Below are positions 53,936 to 63,986 of a stretch of 64,000 bases of DNA, piece by piece. The notes beneath the pieces were generated by a model that saw only the letters and a list, made by a program, of their open reading frames with translations, was not told the DNA's origin and made no database searches. Position 1 is the stretch's first letter, and each line of letters begins with the position of its first letter. Position numbers and translations under genes: made by a program. The DNA is from Sphingomonas hankookensis (lineage in GTDB: Bacteria; Pseudomonadota; Alphaproteobacteria; Sphingomonadales; Sphingomonadaceae), in assembly GCF_022664465.1 (NCBI RefSeq), contig NZ_JAKREV010000003.1, forward strand, positions 1-64,000. Direction: 5' to 3'.

Positions 53936-56896
53936 ATGGGCTACGAAGGCCAGGATTTCGACATCGCCGCCGGCGTCAGCCCGGCATTCGTGGAAACGCT
54001 CTATGGTCGCTACCGCGAGGATCCCTCGTCGGTTGATGCCGGCTGGCGTCAGTGGTTCGACGGCTTGGAGGGTGCGACTCAGCATCCCAGCTGGCAGAGC
54101 AAGCGCTGGCCGTTGACCGAGACCGACGCGCTGACCGCCGCGCTCGACCCGACGCAGATGGAACCGGCGCCGAAGCCCGCCAAGGGCGGCAAGCCCGCCG
54201 CGGCGGCCGCTCCTGCCGCACCCAAGGTCGATGTGGCGAAGGCCGCGGGCGACGCGATCCGCGCGCAGCTGCTGATCCGCACCTATCGCGTCCGCGGGCA
54301 CCTTGCCGCCAATCTCGATCCGCTGGGTCTGGCGCGGCGTGAGCTGCCCGAGGATCTGCGCACCGAATATTACGGCTTCTCCGATGCCGAAATCGACACG
54401 CCGGTGTATCTGGGCGGTTCGCTGGGCCTCGAATGGGCGAGCGTGCGCGAGATCGTCGAAATCCTGCGCGCCAATTACTGCGGCAATGTCGGCCTCGAGT
54501 ACATGCACATCGCCGACGTGGAGGAACGCAAGTTCCTGCAGGACCGGATGGAAGGCCGCGACAAGGCGATCCAGTTCAGCACCGAGGGCAAGCGGGCGAT
54601 CCTCGCCAAGGTCATCGAGGCCGAGCAGTGGGAAAAGTTCCTCGGCCGCAAATATGTCGGCACGAAGCGCTTCGGCCTCGACGGCGGTGAATCGATGATC
54701 CCGGCCTTGGAAGCGGTGATCAAATACGGCGGCCAGCTGGGTGTGCGCGAAATCGTGTACGGCATGGCGCATCGCGGTCGCCTGAACGTGCTGACCAACG
54801 TCATGAACAAGCCGTTCCGCGTCCTCTTCCACGAGTTCGCCGGCGGCAGCGCGAACCCCGACGATATCGGCGGGTCGGGCGACGTCAAATATCACCTCGG
54901 CACCTCGACCGACCGCAGCTTCGACGACGTGTCGGTGCACATGTCGCTGGTCGCCAACCCCAGCCACCTCGAAGCGGTGAACCCGGTCGTGCTGGGCAAG
55001 GTGCGCGCGCAGCAGACCTTCCGCGGCGACCTGGAAAAGCACGAACAAGTCCTGCCCGTCCTGATCCATGGCGACGCGGCGTTCGCGGGTCAGGGGATCG
55101 TGTGGGAGTGCCTCGGCTTCTCCGGCATCCGCGGCTACAATACCGGCGGCTGCGTCCACTTCATCATCAACAACCAGGTCGGCTTCACCACCAGCCCGCA
55201 GTTCGCGCGCTCGTCGCCCTATCCGTCGGACGTGGCGAAGGGCGTGCAGGCGCCGATCTTCCACGTCAACGGCGACGATCCCGAGGCGGTGACCTTCGCC
55301 ACCAAGATGGCGATCGAGTTCCGCCAGCAGTTCAAGCGCGACATCGTCATCGACATGTGGTGCTATCGCCGCTTCGGCCATAACGAAGGCGACGAACCGT
55401 CGTTCACCCAGCCGCTGATGTACGCCAAGATCAAGGGCCATCCCGGCGTCAGCGAAATCTATGGCAAGCGGCTCGCGGCCGAAGGCGTGATCGACAGCGA
55501 GTTCGTCGCCGCCAAGACCGCCGAGTTCACCCAGCTGCTGGAAGGCGAGTTCGAGAACGCCAAGAGCTACAAGCCCAACCGTGCCGACTGGTTCGCCGGT
55601 CGCTGGTCGGGGCTGCACGCGCCGATGGACCCGGAAGGGTCACGCCGCTCGGTCGATACGGGGATCGAGCAGAAGCTGTTCGATTCGCTCGGCCGCACGC
55701 TGACCACGGTTCCCGACGACCTGCAGGTCCACAAGACGCTGACTCGGGTGCTGGACGCCAAGCGCGGCATGTTCACCGGCGGCGAAGGCTTCGACTGGGC
55801 GACTGCTGAGGCGCTGGCGTTCGGTTCGCTGCTGTCCGAAGGGTTCGGCGTCCGCCTGTCGGGGCAGGATTCGGGTCGCGGCACCTTCTCGCAGCGTCAT
55901 GCGGTGTGGGTCGACCAGAGCGACGAACACAAGTTCGTGCCGCTCCAGACGATCGAGCATGGCAGTTTCGAAGTGCTCGACAGCCCGCTGTCCGAGTACG
56001 GCGTGCTCGGCTTCGAATATGGCTATGCACTGGCCGATCCGAAGGCGCTGGTGATCTGGGAAGCGCAGTTCGGCGATTTCGCCAACGGTGCGCAGATCAT
56101 GATCGACCAGTTCATCGCCGCGGGCGAAGCCAAGTGGCTGCGCGCCAACGGCCTCGTGATGATGCTGCCGCACGGCTATGAAGGCCAGGGTCCGGAGCAT
56201 AGCTCGGCGCGGCTCGAACGCTTCCTGCAGCTGTGCGCGGGCGACAATATGCAGGTCGCGAACGTCACTTCGCCGGCCAACCTGTTCCACCTGCTGCGGC
56301 GGCAGATGCATCGCAACTTCCGCAAGCCCCTCGTCATCATGACGCCCAAGTCGCTGCTGCGGCACAAGATGGCGGTGTCGAAGACCGAGGACTTCCTGCC
56401 GGGCACCCATTTCAAGCGGCTGCTGTCCGATCCGTCGGCCCCGGCGAACGAGGCGACGACGCGGCTGGTGCTGTGTTCGGGCAAGGTCGCGTTCGACCTG
56501 ATCGAGGCACGCGACGCGGCGGGCGATACCGCGACGCAGATCGTGCGCGTGGAACAGATCTATCCGTTCCCGTCGGACGCGCTGGTCGCGCGGCTGCAGA
56601 ACCTGCCGAACCTGACCGACGTGGTCTGGGCGCAGGAGGAGCCGAAGAACAACGGTTCGTGGTTCCTCGTCGAACCGCTGATCGAGGAAGCGCTGGCCGA
56701 GGCCGGTTCGTCGGTCCCGCGCGCCCGCTATGCCGGTCGTACGGCGGCGGCATCGCCCGCCACCGGGCTGATGAAGCGTCACCAGGCCGAACAGGGCGCG
56801 CTGGTCGCCGATGCGCTCGGCCACAATGTCCGCGACGAAATCCGCCGCACCCGTCAGGCCGAGGGCGAACGCGCCACCGGCAAGGCCGCATCCTAA
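53936..56896 (+). CDS. sucA: 2-oxoglutarate dehydrogenase E1
   Basis: SucA is the thiamine-diphosphate decarboxylase of the 2-oxoglutarate dehydrogenase complex. The 986-residue protein has the N-terminal [23 protein letters not shown] that anchors to E2, then an Ala/Pro-rich linker (about 80-105). [14 protein letters not shown] and HLGTSTDR follow in the active site, [10 protein letters not shown] in the ThDP region, and [21 protein letters not shown] near the C-terminus. AGGAAA precedes ATG 53936. It feeds E2 (sucB) directly downstream. Confidence 0.96.
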   Translation: MGYEGQDFDIAAGVSPAFVETLYGRYREDPSSVDAGWRQWFDGLEGATQHPSWQSKRWPLTETDALTAALDPTQMEPAPKPAKGGKPAAAAAPAAPKVDVAKAAGDAIRAQLLIRTYRVRGHLAANLDPLGLARRELPEDLRTEYYGFSDAEIDTPVYLGGSLGLEWASVREIVEILRANYCGNVGLEYMHIADVEERKFLQDRMEGRDKAIQFSTEGKRAILAKVIEAEQWEKFLGRKYVGTKRFGLDGGESMIPALEAVIKYGGQLGVREIVYGMAHRGRLNVLTNVMNKPFRVLFHEFAGGSANPDDIGGSGDVKYHLGTSTDRSFDDVSVHMSLVANPSHLEAVNPVVLGKVRAQQTFRGDLEKHEQVLPVLIHGDAAFAGQGIVWECLGFSGIRGYNTGGCVHFIINNQVGFTTSPQFARSSPYPSDVAKGVQAPIFHVNGDDPEAVTFATKMAIEFRQQFKRDIVIDMWCYRRFGHNEGDEPSFTQPLMYAKIKGHPGVSEIYGKRLAAEGVIDSEFVAAKTAEFTQLLEGEFENAKSYKPNRADWFAGRWSGLHAPMDPEGSRRSVDTGIEQKLFDSLGRTLTTVPDDLQVHKTLTRVLDAKRGMFTGGEGFDWATAEALAFGSLLSEGFGVRLSGQDSGRGTFSQRHAVWVDQSDEHKFVPLQTIEHGSFEVLDSPLSEYGVLGFEYGYALADPKALVIWEAQFGDFANGAQIMIDQFIAAGEAKWLRANGLVMMLPHGYEGQGPEHSSARLERFLQLCAGDNMQVANVTSPANLFHLLRRQMHRNFRKPLVIMTPKSLLRHKMAVSKTEDFLPGTHFKRLLSDPSAPANEATTRLVLCSGKVAFDLIEARDAAGDTATQIVRVEQIYPFPSDALVARLQNLPNLTDVVWAQEEPKNNGSWFLVEPLIEEALAEAGSSVPRARYAGRTAAASPATGLMKRHQAEQGALVADALGHNVRDEIRRTRQAEGERATGKAAS

Positions 56897-56936
56897 CCGT
56901 GTTATTTGCCCCCACGGGGGAGATGAGGAAGATCCG

Positions 56937-58193
56937 ATGGCAACCGAAGTTCTGGTCCCCACGCTGGGCGAATCGATTACCGAAGCGACGCTGGGCGAAT
57001 GGTTGAAGAAGCCCGGTGAGGCGGTCGCCGCCGACGAACCGATCGCGAGCCTCGAAACCGACAAGGTGTCGGTCGAGGTGCCCGCACCGGTCGCCGGCGT
57101 CATGGGCGCCCACGCCGTGCAGCCGGGCGACACCGTATCGGTCGGCGCGATGATCGCGACGATCGAATCGGGCGACGGCGCCGCCGCTGCGCCGAAGGCC
57201 GAAGCGCCCAAGGCCGATGCCCCGAAGGCGGACGCCGCTCCCGCTCCTGCCCCCGCCGCTGCGCAGCAGGCGCCGGCCGGCGGAGACAGCAATGTCGACG
57301 CCGCCGCGCTGTCGCCGTCGGTGCGCCGCGCGATCCTCGAACACGGCGTCGATCCGGCCAAGGTCAAGGGCACCGGCCGCGACGGTCGCATCACCAAGGA
57401 AGACGTCGTCGCCGCCGCCGGTGACAAGTCGGCTGCTGCCGCGCCTGCCGCTGCCGCGCCTGCCGCCGCCCCGGCCGCTGCCGCTGCGCCGACCCGTGGC
57501 GAAGAGCGCGTGAAGATGACGCGCCTGCGCCAGACGATCGCTCGCCGCCTGAAGGAAGCGCAGGACACTGCCGCGCTGCTCACCACCTTCAACGACGTCG
57601 ACATGACGGCGGTGATCGAGGCGCGCGCGAAGTACAAGGACCTGTTCGAAAAGAAGCACGGTGTTCGCCTCGGCTTCATGGGCTTCTTCGTGAAGGCCGC
57701 GACGATGGCGCTGAAGGATATTCCTTCGGTCAACGCATCGATCGAGGGCGATGAGATCGTCTATCGCGACTATGCCGATATCTCGGTCGCCGTGTCGGCG
57801 CCGGGCGGCCTCGTCGTCCCCGTCATCCGCGACGCCGACAAGCTGTCGGTCGCGGGCGTCGAAAAGACGATCGGCGACTTCGGCAAGCGCGCCAAGGACG
57901 GCACCCTCAAGATGGACGAGATGAAGGGCGGTACCTTCACGATCTCGAACGGCGGCGTGTTCGGGTCGCTGATGTCGACCCCGATCATCAACCCGCCGCA
58001 GTCGGCGGTGCTGGGCCTGCACCGCATCGAGGAACGCCCGGTCGTCCGTGACGGACAGGTCGTGGTGCGCCCGATGATGTATCTCGCGCTCAGCTACGAC
58101 CATCGCCTGATCGACGGTCGCGAGGCGGTGACCTTCCTCGTCGCGCTCAAGAACGCGATCGAGGACCCGACGCGCCTGCTGATCGACCTGTAA
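56937..58193 (+). CDS. sucB: 2-oxoglutarate dehydrogenase E2
   Basis: SucB transfers the succinyl group to CoA and forms the core of the complex. The 418-residue protein has an N-terminal lipoyl domain with Lys43 in ETDKVSVEV, an Ala/Pro-rich linker, and the peripheral-subunit-binding domain [21 protein letters not shown] (about 124-160). A second Ala-rich linker and the catalytic domain follow, with [15 protein letters not shown] at the active site. AGGAAG precedes ATG 56937. The single lipoyl domain is typical for OGDH E2. Confidence 0.96.
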   Translation: MATEVLVPTLGESITEATLGEWLKKPGEAVAADEPIASLETDKVSVEVPAPVAGVMGAHAVQPGDTVSVGAMIATIESGDGAAAAPKAEAPKADAPKADAAPAPAPAAAQQAPAGGDSNVDAAALSPSVRRAILEHGVDPAKVKGTGRDGRITKEDVVAAAGDKSAAAAPAAAAPAAAPAAAAAPTRGEERVKMTRLRQTIARRLKEAQDTAALLTTFNDVDMTAVIEARAKYKDLFEKKHGVRLGFMGFFVKAATMALKDIPSVNASIEGDEIVYRDYADISVAVSAPGGLVVPVIRDADKLSVAGVEKTIGDFGKRAKDGTLKMDEMKGGTFTISNGGVFGSLMSTPIINPPQSAVLGLHRIEERPVVRDGQVVVRPMMYLALSYDHRLIDGREAVTFLVALKNAIEDPTRLLIDL

Positions 58194-58211
58194 GGGACGG
58201 GACGAACACCG

Positions 58212-58706
58212 ATGGGCATGGTGATCTATCTGCGTCGGGCCGGCGATGCCGACATCGACCGGCTGGTCGCCGACCCATCGGTGTTCGAGGATTTCCTGTT
58301 CGAGGAAGGGGTCGAGGATCTCGACTTTCTCGACCTCGGCGAAGCGTGGCATGCGCTGCATTACCTGCTGACCGGATCGGCCGACGATGTCGGGCATACG
58401 CTGGGCATCATCATCGCCGCGCTCCCTGAACTGGGCGCCGACGAGAATGGCGAGGGCGGGATCGGCCTGATCGCGCCGCCGCTGATGCGGGCGTTCGCCG
58501 ATGCGCTCGACCGACAGGACGACGCGACCCTCGCCCGCCGCTTCGATCCGCGTGCGATGGCGAAGGCCGATGTCTATATGGCGGATAGTTTCGGCGCCGA
58601 CGCGCTCGATTATGTGATGCGGGGCATTCCGGCCCTGCGCAACTTTGCGGCACAATGCCGCCGTACCGGCGACGGCGCGATCCGCGTGATCGCCCACAAC
58701 GACTAG
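58212..58706 (+). CDS. DUF1877 (YfbM-like) protein
   Basis: The 164-residue cytoplasmic protein fits the DUF1877 family. MGMVIYLRRAGDADIDRLV, DFLDLGEAWHALHYLLTG, and a C-terminal LIAPPLMRAFADAL with LRNFAAQCRRTGDGAIRVI are the usual blocks. The family function is not known to me. It is inserted between sucB and lpdA with short gaps (18 and 15 bases), so it is co-expressed with the 2-oxoglutarate dehydrogenase complex, which is an unusual place for it. Confidence 0.83.
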   Translation: MGMVIYLRRAGDADIDRLVADPSVFEDFLFEEGVEDLDFLDLGEAWHALHYLLTGSADDVGHTLGIIIAALPELGADENGEGGIGLIAPPLMRAFADALDRQDDATLARRFDPRAMAKADVYMADSFGADALDYVMRGIPALRNFAAQCRRTGDGAIRVIAHND

Positions 58707-58721
58707 GACGGGATAGAGACA

Positions 58722-60122
58722 ATGGCTGACTATGACTTCGACGTCCTCGTGATCGGTGCCGGGCCCGGCGGCTATGTCGCGGCGATCCGCGCGGCACAGC
58801 TCGGGCTCAAGACCGCCTGCGCCGAAGGGCGCGAGACGCTGGGCGGCACCTGCCTGAACGTCGGGTGCATCCCGTCCAAGGCGCTGCTGCACGCGTCGGA
58901 ACTGTACGAGGAGGCCACCGGCGGCCACCTCGCCAAGTTCGGCGTCGACATCCAGGGCGCGTCGCTCAACCTCGAGCAGATGCATGCCGAAAAGAAGAAG
59001 GCGGTCGGCGAGCTGACCGGCGGCATCGAATATCTGTTCAAGAAGAACAAGGTCGAATGGCTCAAGGGCTATGCCGCGTTCGAGAACGACCATAGCGTCA
59101 AGGTCGGCGACCGCACCGTCACCGCGCGCGATATCGTGATCGCTACGGGCTCGTCGGTGATGCCGCTGCCGGGGGTCGATGTCGACAACGACGCCGCGAT
59201 CATCGTCGATTCGACCGGCGCGCTGGCGCTGCCCAAGGTGCCCGAGCATCTGGTGGTGATCGGCGGCGGCGTGATCGGCCTCGAACTCGGCAGCGTGTGG
59301 CGGCGCCTCGGTGCCAAGGTCACCGTGGTCGAGTATGCCGACCAGATCCTGCCCGGCTTCGATGGCGAGGTCCGCAAGGAATCGGCCAAGCTGTTCAAGA
59401 AGCAGGGCTTCGACCTCAAGACCTCGACCAAGGTCACCGGCGCGAGCGTCGATGGCGGCACCGCCACGCTGACGGTCGAACCGGCGGCGGGTGGCGAGGC
59501 GACGACGATCACCGCGGACGCGGTACTGGTGTCGATCGGCCGCCGCGCGAACACCGAAGGCCTCGCGCTCGACAAGGCGGGCCTGTCGGTCAACCAGCGT
59601 GGTCAGGTCGAGATCGACGACGAATTCCGTACCAAGGTCGACGGCATCTGGGCGATCGGCGACGTGGTCCACGGCCCCATGCTGGCGCACAAGGCCGAGG
59701 ACGAGGGCGTCGCCGCGGCCGAGTTCATCGCCGGCCAGACCGGTATCGTGAACCACGACGTGATCCCGTCGGTCGTCTACACCATGCCCGAAATCGCCGG
59801 CGTCGGCCTGACCGAGGAAGCCGCCAAGGAAAAGGGCGAGATCAAGGTCGGCAAGTTCCCCTTCGCCGCCAACAGCCGCGCCAAGACCAACCGCGACACC
59901 GACGGCTTCGTGAAGGTCATCGCCGATGCCAAGAGCGACAAGGTGCTCGGCGTATGGATCGTCTCGTCGCTCGCGGGGACGATGATCGCACAAGCGGCGC
60001 AGGCGATGGAGTTCGGCGCGACCAGTGAGGACATCGCCTACACCTGCCACGCGCACCCGACCCATGCCGAGGCGCTGAAGGAAGCGGCGATGGCGGTACA
60101 GGGCAAGCCGATCCACATCTGA
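58722..60122 (+). CDS. lpdA: dihydrolipoyl dehydrogenase (E3)
   Basis: E3 reoxidises the dihydrolipoyl group of E2 using FAD and NAD+. The 466-residue flavoprotein has GAGPGG at 12-17 for FAD, the redox disulfide GGTCLNVGCIPSK (Cys44, Cys49), and the second nucleotide motif VIGGGVIGLELGSVW. The C-terminal interface follows with HAHPTHAEALKEAA holding the catalytic His. It ends the TCA cluster and is followed by a hairpin. Confidence 0.96.
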   Translation: MADYDFDVLVIGAGPGGYVAAIRAAQLGLKTACAEGRETLGGTCLNVGCIPSKALLHASELYEEATGGHLAKFGVDIQGASLNLEQMHAEKKKAVGELTGGIEYLFKKNKVEWLKGYAAFENDHSVKVGDRTVTARDIVIATGSSVMPLPGVDVDNDAAIIVDSTGALALPKVPEHLVVIGGGVIGLELGSVWRRLGAKVTVVEYADQILPGFDGEVRKESAKLFKKQGFDLKTSTKVTGASVDGGTATLTVEPAAGGEATTITADAVLVSIGRRANTEGLALDKAGLSVNQRGQVEIDDEFRTKVDGIWAIGDVVHGPMLAHKAEDEGVAAAEFIAGQTGIVNHDVIPSVVYTMPEIAGVGLTEEAAKEKGEIKVGKFPFAANSRAKTNRDTDGFVKVIADAKSDKVLGVWIVSSLAGTMIAQAAQAMEFGATSEDIAYTCHAHPTHAEALKEAAMAVQGKPIHI

Positions 60123-60144
60123 TCGGAACGCAAAGCTGACACGG

Positions 60145-60180
60145 ACGGGGCGGGCATGACGACATGGCCCGCCCCGTTTG
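60145..60180 (+). terminator. terminator downstream of lpdA
   Basis: ACGGGGCGGGC and GCCCGCCCCGT form an 11-base-pair perfect stem with an 11-base loop that can pair further, and TTT follows. It lies 22 bases after the lpdA stop. The short T run makes it a moderate terminator. Confidence 0.65.
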
Positions 60181-60214
60181 CGTTCGAGCTCCCCCCAAAA
60201 GCCTTGAATGAAAC

Positions 60215-60294
60215 GTCACCCAGCGAAGGCTGGGGTCTCAGGCGGCTCTTGCCGCGTGCTGCCACGGGAAGAACCCAGCCTTCGCTGGAATGAC
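60215..60294. repeat. intergenic paired palindrome, 'GTCACCCAGC' family, copy 2
   Basis: GTCACCCAGCGAAGGCTGGGG and mirrored CCCAGCCTTCGCTGGAATGAC surround a variable centre. It is related to 9711-9792. It lies between lpdA and the CpaF gene. The rest of 60123-60412 has no gene. Confidence 0.75.
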
Positions 60295-60412
60295 GTCCCG
60301 TTGCAACGGCGTGCCGCCCCTTGCCCCCGCACCCTGCGCCGCGGACGGTGGTTAGGAAGTTGTAAAAGCTTGTCGCCTAGGCTGCCTGCGAACAGTGGAC
60401 GGGGTGGCGAGC

Positions 60413-61960
60413 GTGAACGCATTCGGGCGGCGGAGCGGTTTGGGCGGATCGAGTGGCGGCAGGCCGTCCTTCGGGGTGGCCCGGCCGATGCAGGGATCGG
60501 GCCCCGCGCGGCCCGCGGACCTCGACCTCGCGCAGCAATTTCCGCCGCTGGGCCAGGTATCGCTGCCCGGTGGCGAGATCGAACCGATGCCCGGCGAACA
60601 GGGCGGCGCGTTGCCGCAAGGCGTGGGCGACGCGATGCAGCGGCTCGCCGATCGTCAGGCGCTGTCGGGTGAGGCCGGCAACAGCCGCGTCGAGGGTTTC
60701 GAAAGCTCGATCCACCGCATCAAGGAACAGGTCCTCCCCCGCCTGCTCGAACGCGTCGATCCCGAAGCCGCCGCGACGCTGAGCAAGGACGAACTGGCCG
60801 AGGAATTCCGCCCGATCGTAGGCGAAGTGCTCGCCGAGCTGAAACTGACGCTCAACCGGCGCGAGCAGTTCGCGCTGGAAAAAGTGCTGGTCGACGAACT
60901 GCTGGGCTTGGGCCCGCTCGAGGAATTGCTGGCCGATCCGGCGATCAGCGACATCATGGTCAACGGCCCCGAACAGACGTTCGTCGAACGCAAGGGCAAG
61001 CTGGAGCTGGCGACGATCCAGTTCCGCGACGAGGAGCATCTGTTCCAGATCGCGCAGCGCATCTGCAACTCGGTCGGCCGCCGCGTCGACCAGACCACGC
61101 CGCTGGCCGACGCCCGGTTGAAGGACGGCAGCCGCGTCAACGTGATCGTGCCGCCGCTCTCGCTCAAAGGGACGGCGATCTCGATCCGTAAATTCTCGGC
61201 AAAGCCGATCACCATCGACATGATGGCCGGCTTCGGGTCGATGAGCACCAAGATGGCGACCGCGCTGAAGGTCGCCGGAGCCAGCCGCTTCAACATCGTC
61301 ATTTCGGGCGGTACCGGTTCGGGCAAGACCACGATGCTCAACGCCCTGTCGAAGATGATCGACCCCGGCGAGCGCGTGCTGACGATCGAGGACGCCGCCG
61401 AACTGCGCCTGCAACAGCCGCACTGGCTCCCGCTCGAAACCCGCCCGCCGAACCTGGAGGGGCAAGGCGAGATCACCATCCGCGATCTGGTCAAGAACGC
61501 ACTGCGTATGCGTCCGGACCGGATCATCCTGGGCGAAATCCGCGGCAGCGAGTGTTTCGACCTGCTGGCGGCGATGAACACCGGCCATGACGGATCGATG
61601 GCGACGCTCCACTCCAACTCCCCGCGCGAATGCCTCGCGCGGATGGAGAACATGGTGATGATGTCGGACATCAAGGTGCCGAAGGAAGCGATCAGTCGTC
61701 AGATCGCCGATTCGGTCGACCTGATCGTACAGGTGAAGCGCCTGCGCGACGGCTCGCGCCGCGTCACCAACATTACCGAGGTGATCGGGATGGAAGGCCC
61801 GGTGATCGTCACGCAGGAACTCTTCAAGTTCGAATATCTGGACGAGAGCGCCGACGGCAAGATCATCGGCGAATACCGCTCGATGGGGATGCGCCCCTAT
61901 ACGCTGGACAAGGCCAAGCAATATGGCTTCGACCAGGCGCTGCTCGAGGCTTGCCTGTAG
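60413..61960 (+). CDS. cpaF: CpaF/TadA-type secretion ATPase
   Basis: This cytoplasmic ATPase normally drives assembly of Tad/Flp pili. The 515-residue protein has a Gly/Pro-rich N-terminus (about 1-80), a helical domain, and LLGLGPLEELLADPAISDIMVNG at the start of the ATPase. Walker A is ISGGTGSGKTTML, followed by the Asp/His boxes ETRPPNLEG-like and LGEIRGSECFDLLAAMNTGHDGS. The start GTG 60413 gives NAFGRRSG, the usual family opening, with GGGG upstream. GTGs at 60395 and 60404 are alternatives. No other tad or cpa gene is adjacent, which is unusual. Confidence 0.92.
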   Translation: MNAFGRRSGLGGSSGGRPSFGVARPMQGSGPARPADLDLAQQFPPLGQVSLPGGEIEPMPGEQGGALPQGVGDAMQRLADRQALSGEAGNSRVEGFESSIHRIKEQVLPRLLERVDPEAAATLSKDELAEEFRPIVGEVLAELKLTLNRREQFALEKVLVDELLGLGPLEELLADPAISDIMVNGPEQTFVERKGKLELATIQFRDEEHLFQIAQRICNSVGRRVDQTTPLADARLKDGSRVNVIVPPLSLKGTAISIRKFSAKPITIDMMAGFGSMSTKMATALKVAGASRFNIVISGGTGSGKTTMLNALSKMIDPGERVLTIEDAAELRLQQPHWLPLETRPPNLEGQGEITIRDLVKNALRMRPDRIILGEIRGSECFDLLAAMNTGHDGSMATLHSNSPRECLARMENMVMMSDIKVPKEAISRQIADSVDLIVQVKRLRDGSRRVTNITEVIGMEGPVIVTQELFKFEYLDESADGKIIGEYRSMGMRPYTLDKAKQYGFDQALLEACL

Positions 61961-61992
61961 CGCACGCGCACGAAGCGCCCTACGTTCGCGCG

Positions 61993-63159
61993 GTGATCGC
62001 CCGATTTTTCCTTGCGCTGCTGCTACTTGCCGCACCCGCCGCCCACGCGCAAACCCTGTCGGCGGATGCCGAGGCGCGCTGGGTGCCGTTCACGCTGACG
62101 TCGGCCAACCATCTGCGCTTCGCAATGACGATCGATGGCGTGCCGGCACAGGCGCTGCTCGATACCGGATTGAACCACAGCGCGGTCAGCCGCGAATTCG
62201 CCCGCCGCGCGAAGCTGACGATCGATCCGAACGGCGCAGCGTCGGGCGTGGCGCTGGGAGGTGCGATCCGCGTCAACTGGGCGGGGACGAAGTCGATCGC
62301 GTTCGGCGCGCTCAGCCGCAGCGGCGGGCGCGTCGCGGTGATCGAACTGCCGCAACTGCTGGCCAGCGCATCGGGCGATGCCGAGGTACTGGTCGGCACC
62401 GACCTGATCGGTGGCCACGCGCTCGACATCGATTTTGCCAATCGCCGGTTCCGGCTGCTGCCCAGCGGGCGGATGCCCTTTGCCGGTACGAAGGTGCTGA
62501 TGACCCTGCAGAACGGCAGCGGTCTGTATCTGACCGAAGCGATGCTGGGAAAGCATCGCGTCCGCCCGCTACTGGTCGATACCGGCGACGGTGGCTCGCT
62601 CAGCATCGCGCGCAGCCAGTGGCGCGCGGCAGCGATCAGGGGCGCGCGCGTCACCTCGACCATCGCCTTCGGCGCGGGCGGTGTCGTCGATGCCGGACTG
62701 ACCGTCACCGACGCGGTGACGCTGGGCGGCCGGGCGACCGGCCCGATCGAGCTCCGCATCGAGGGCGATGGCGGCTTTACCAAACAGGTGCGCGTCGCCG
62801 GGCGGGTCGGCACCGGGCTGTTGCTGCGCTACCGCGTGCTGCTCGACCCGACCGCCGGGCAGATGGTGATCGCGCCCAACCCGGATTCCCCGCCGCCGCC
62901 GCTCAAATCGACCAGCGGGCTGCTGCTCGGCTACGACCGTGCGCGGCTGCGCGTGCTGCACGTCATGGCGGGCGGCCCGGCGGCGAAGGCGGGGTGGAAG
63001 GCGAACGAGCTGATCTGCACCGTCGACGGCCAGCCGATCGCGCTGACGTCCGGGGGCACGATCGACGTGCGCTGGGGCACCGATACGCCGGGGCGCGTGG
63101 TCAAGCTGGCGCTGTGCGACGGGGCCGAGCGGTCGCTGACGCTGGCGAATTTTTATTGA
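61993..63159 (+). CDS. exported retropepsin-like aspartic protease with PDZ domain
   Basis: The 388-residue product starts at GTG 61993 with a signal peptide (ARFFLALLLLAAPAAHA). Two aspartyl half-sites follow, ALLDTGLNHSAVS (Asp57) and LLVDTGDGGSLSI (Asp196), so it may form both halves of the active site within one chain. A PDZ-like domain occupies about 310-388, with RVLHVMAGGPAAKAGWKANE. It would act in the periplasm. Exported PDZ-aspartyl proteins are known in alphaproteobacteria but substrates are mostly unknown. It follows cpaF by 32 bases. Confidence 0.82.
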   Translation: MIARFFLALLLLAAPAAHAQTLSADAEARWVPFTLTSANHLRFAMTIDGVPAQALLDTGLNHSAVSREFARRAKLTIDPNGAASGVALGGAIRVNWAGTKSIAFGALSRSGGRVAVIELPQLLASASGDAEVLVGTDLIGGHALDIDFANRRFRLLPSGRMPFAGTKVLMTLQNGSGLYLTEAMLGKHRVRPLLVDTGDGGSLSIARSQWRAAAIRGARVTSTIAFGAGGVVDAGLTVTDAVTLGGRATGPIELRIEGDGGFTKQVRVAGRVGTGLLLRYRVLLDPTAGQMVIAPNPDSPPPPLKSTSGLLLGYDRARLRVLHVMAGGPAAKAGWKANELICTVDGQPIALTSGGTIDVRWGTDTPGRVVKLALCDGAERSLTLANFY

Positions 63160-63238
63160 GCAGCCGGTATCGGGGGTTTGGGCAAGGGGTCACACCCTCC
63201 GACTATCGCTGTGTCGAGCGCTCCATTAAGTTTGCGTC

Positions 63239-63754
63239 ATGGACCGACATGCGATCTTTCTGAGCGGCCCGATCGGCACGGGGAAAACGACGCTCGGACG
63301 CGGTCTCGCGGCCCGGCTCTCGGGCGGTTTCATCGATGGCGATGATTTTTCCGATCCGGCCAAGCCATGGTATTGTTCTATCCTGCAAACCAGCCGGTCG
63401 ATCGTGCATCATGCTTCGATGCGGCTGCAGGGTGCCGGGGTGGTTGTCGTCGCCTATCCGCTCAGCTGCATGAACTGGATTTATTTCCGACGGCACTTTG
63501 CCGACATCGGCGTAACGCCCGTGTTCGTCAGCCTGCATGCTTCCTATGCCGCGATCACGGACGATCGCCGCGGAAGGGCGTTCAGCACCGCAGAACATGA
63601 TCGTATCAAGGCCATGATCGCGGAGGGATACGGAAACCGCTCCTTCAGCGATCTCGTGATCGACACGGGCAAGGCGGATTTCCAAGCGACCTTGGCATCG
63701 CTGGAGCAAAGCGTCCGGTCCCTGATGGCATCATCCGGCCCCGCTAATCCTTAA
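63239..63754 (+). CDS. small P-loop kinase-like protein
   Basis: The 171-residue protein begins AIFLSGPIGTGKTTLGRGLAAR with Walker A GPIGTGKT, and GGFIDGDDFSDP, as in shikimate and gluconate kinases. AGVVVVAYPLSCMNWIYFRR and FVSLHASYAAITDDRRGRAF complete a small nucleoside-kinase-like core. The substrate-binding Arg pattern of shikimate kinase is not clear, and the sequence is less GC-rich than its neighbours. It may phosphorylate a small metabolite or an antibiotic-like compound. The ribosome site before ATG 63239 is weak. Confidence 0.75.
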   Translation: MDRHAIFLSGPIGTGKTTLGRGLAARLSGGFIDGDDFSDPAKPWYCSILQTSRSIVHHASMRLQGAGVVVVAYPLSCMNWIYFRRHFADIGVTPVFVSLHASYAAITDDRRGRAFSTAEHDRIKAMIAEGYGNRSFSDLVIDTGKADFQATLASLEQSVRSLMASSGPANP

Positions 63755-63768
63755 ATTCGGACCCAAAT

Positions 63769-63960
63769 CTATTTCAATGCCATCGCGACCGCGAACACCA
63801 TCGCCAGTACCGCGATCAGCTGCATCAGTGTCCATGGCATCCAGCCGACGCGGTCGGGATCGCGGCGCAGCGTACGCCGCCGTTCTGCGAAGACCGACAG
63901 CGCAAACAGCATCGCCGCCACGCCGGCGATGGTCCATAACAGCGTTCGCGTATCGTCCAC
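63769..63960 (-). CDS. small two-segment membrane protein
   Basis: The 63-residue product starts at GTG 63960 with GGAGG five bases upstream. It has two hydrophobic helices, LLWTIAGVAAMLFALSVF and LMQLIAVLAMVFAVAMAL, joined by a basic loop (ERRRTLRRDPDRVGW). No family is recognised. It faces a probable gene on the plus strand beginning at 63987, so the two may share a divergent promoter. Confidence 0.7.
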   Translation of the reverse strand: MDDTRTLLWTIAGVAAMLFALSVFAERRRTLRRDPDRVGWMPWTLMQLIAVLAMVFAVAMALK

Positions 63961-63986
63961 TCGTTCCTCCCGTCAGGAGTTTTTCC

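Noticed and set aside
56412..60116. A 1234-codon open frame on the minus strand across sucB and lpdA
   Set aside because: It is antisense to genes with clear motifs on the plus strand, has Arg/His-rich composition typical of high-GC shadow frames, and no ribosome site or domain.
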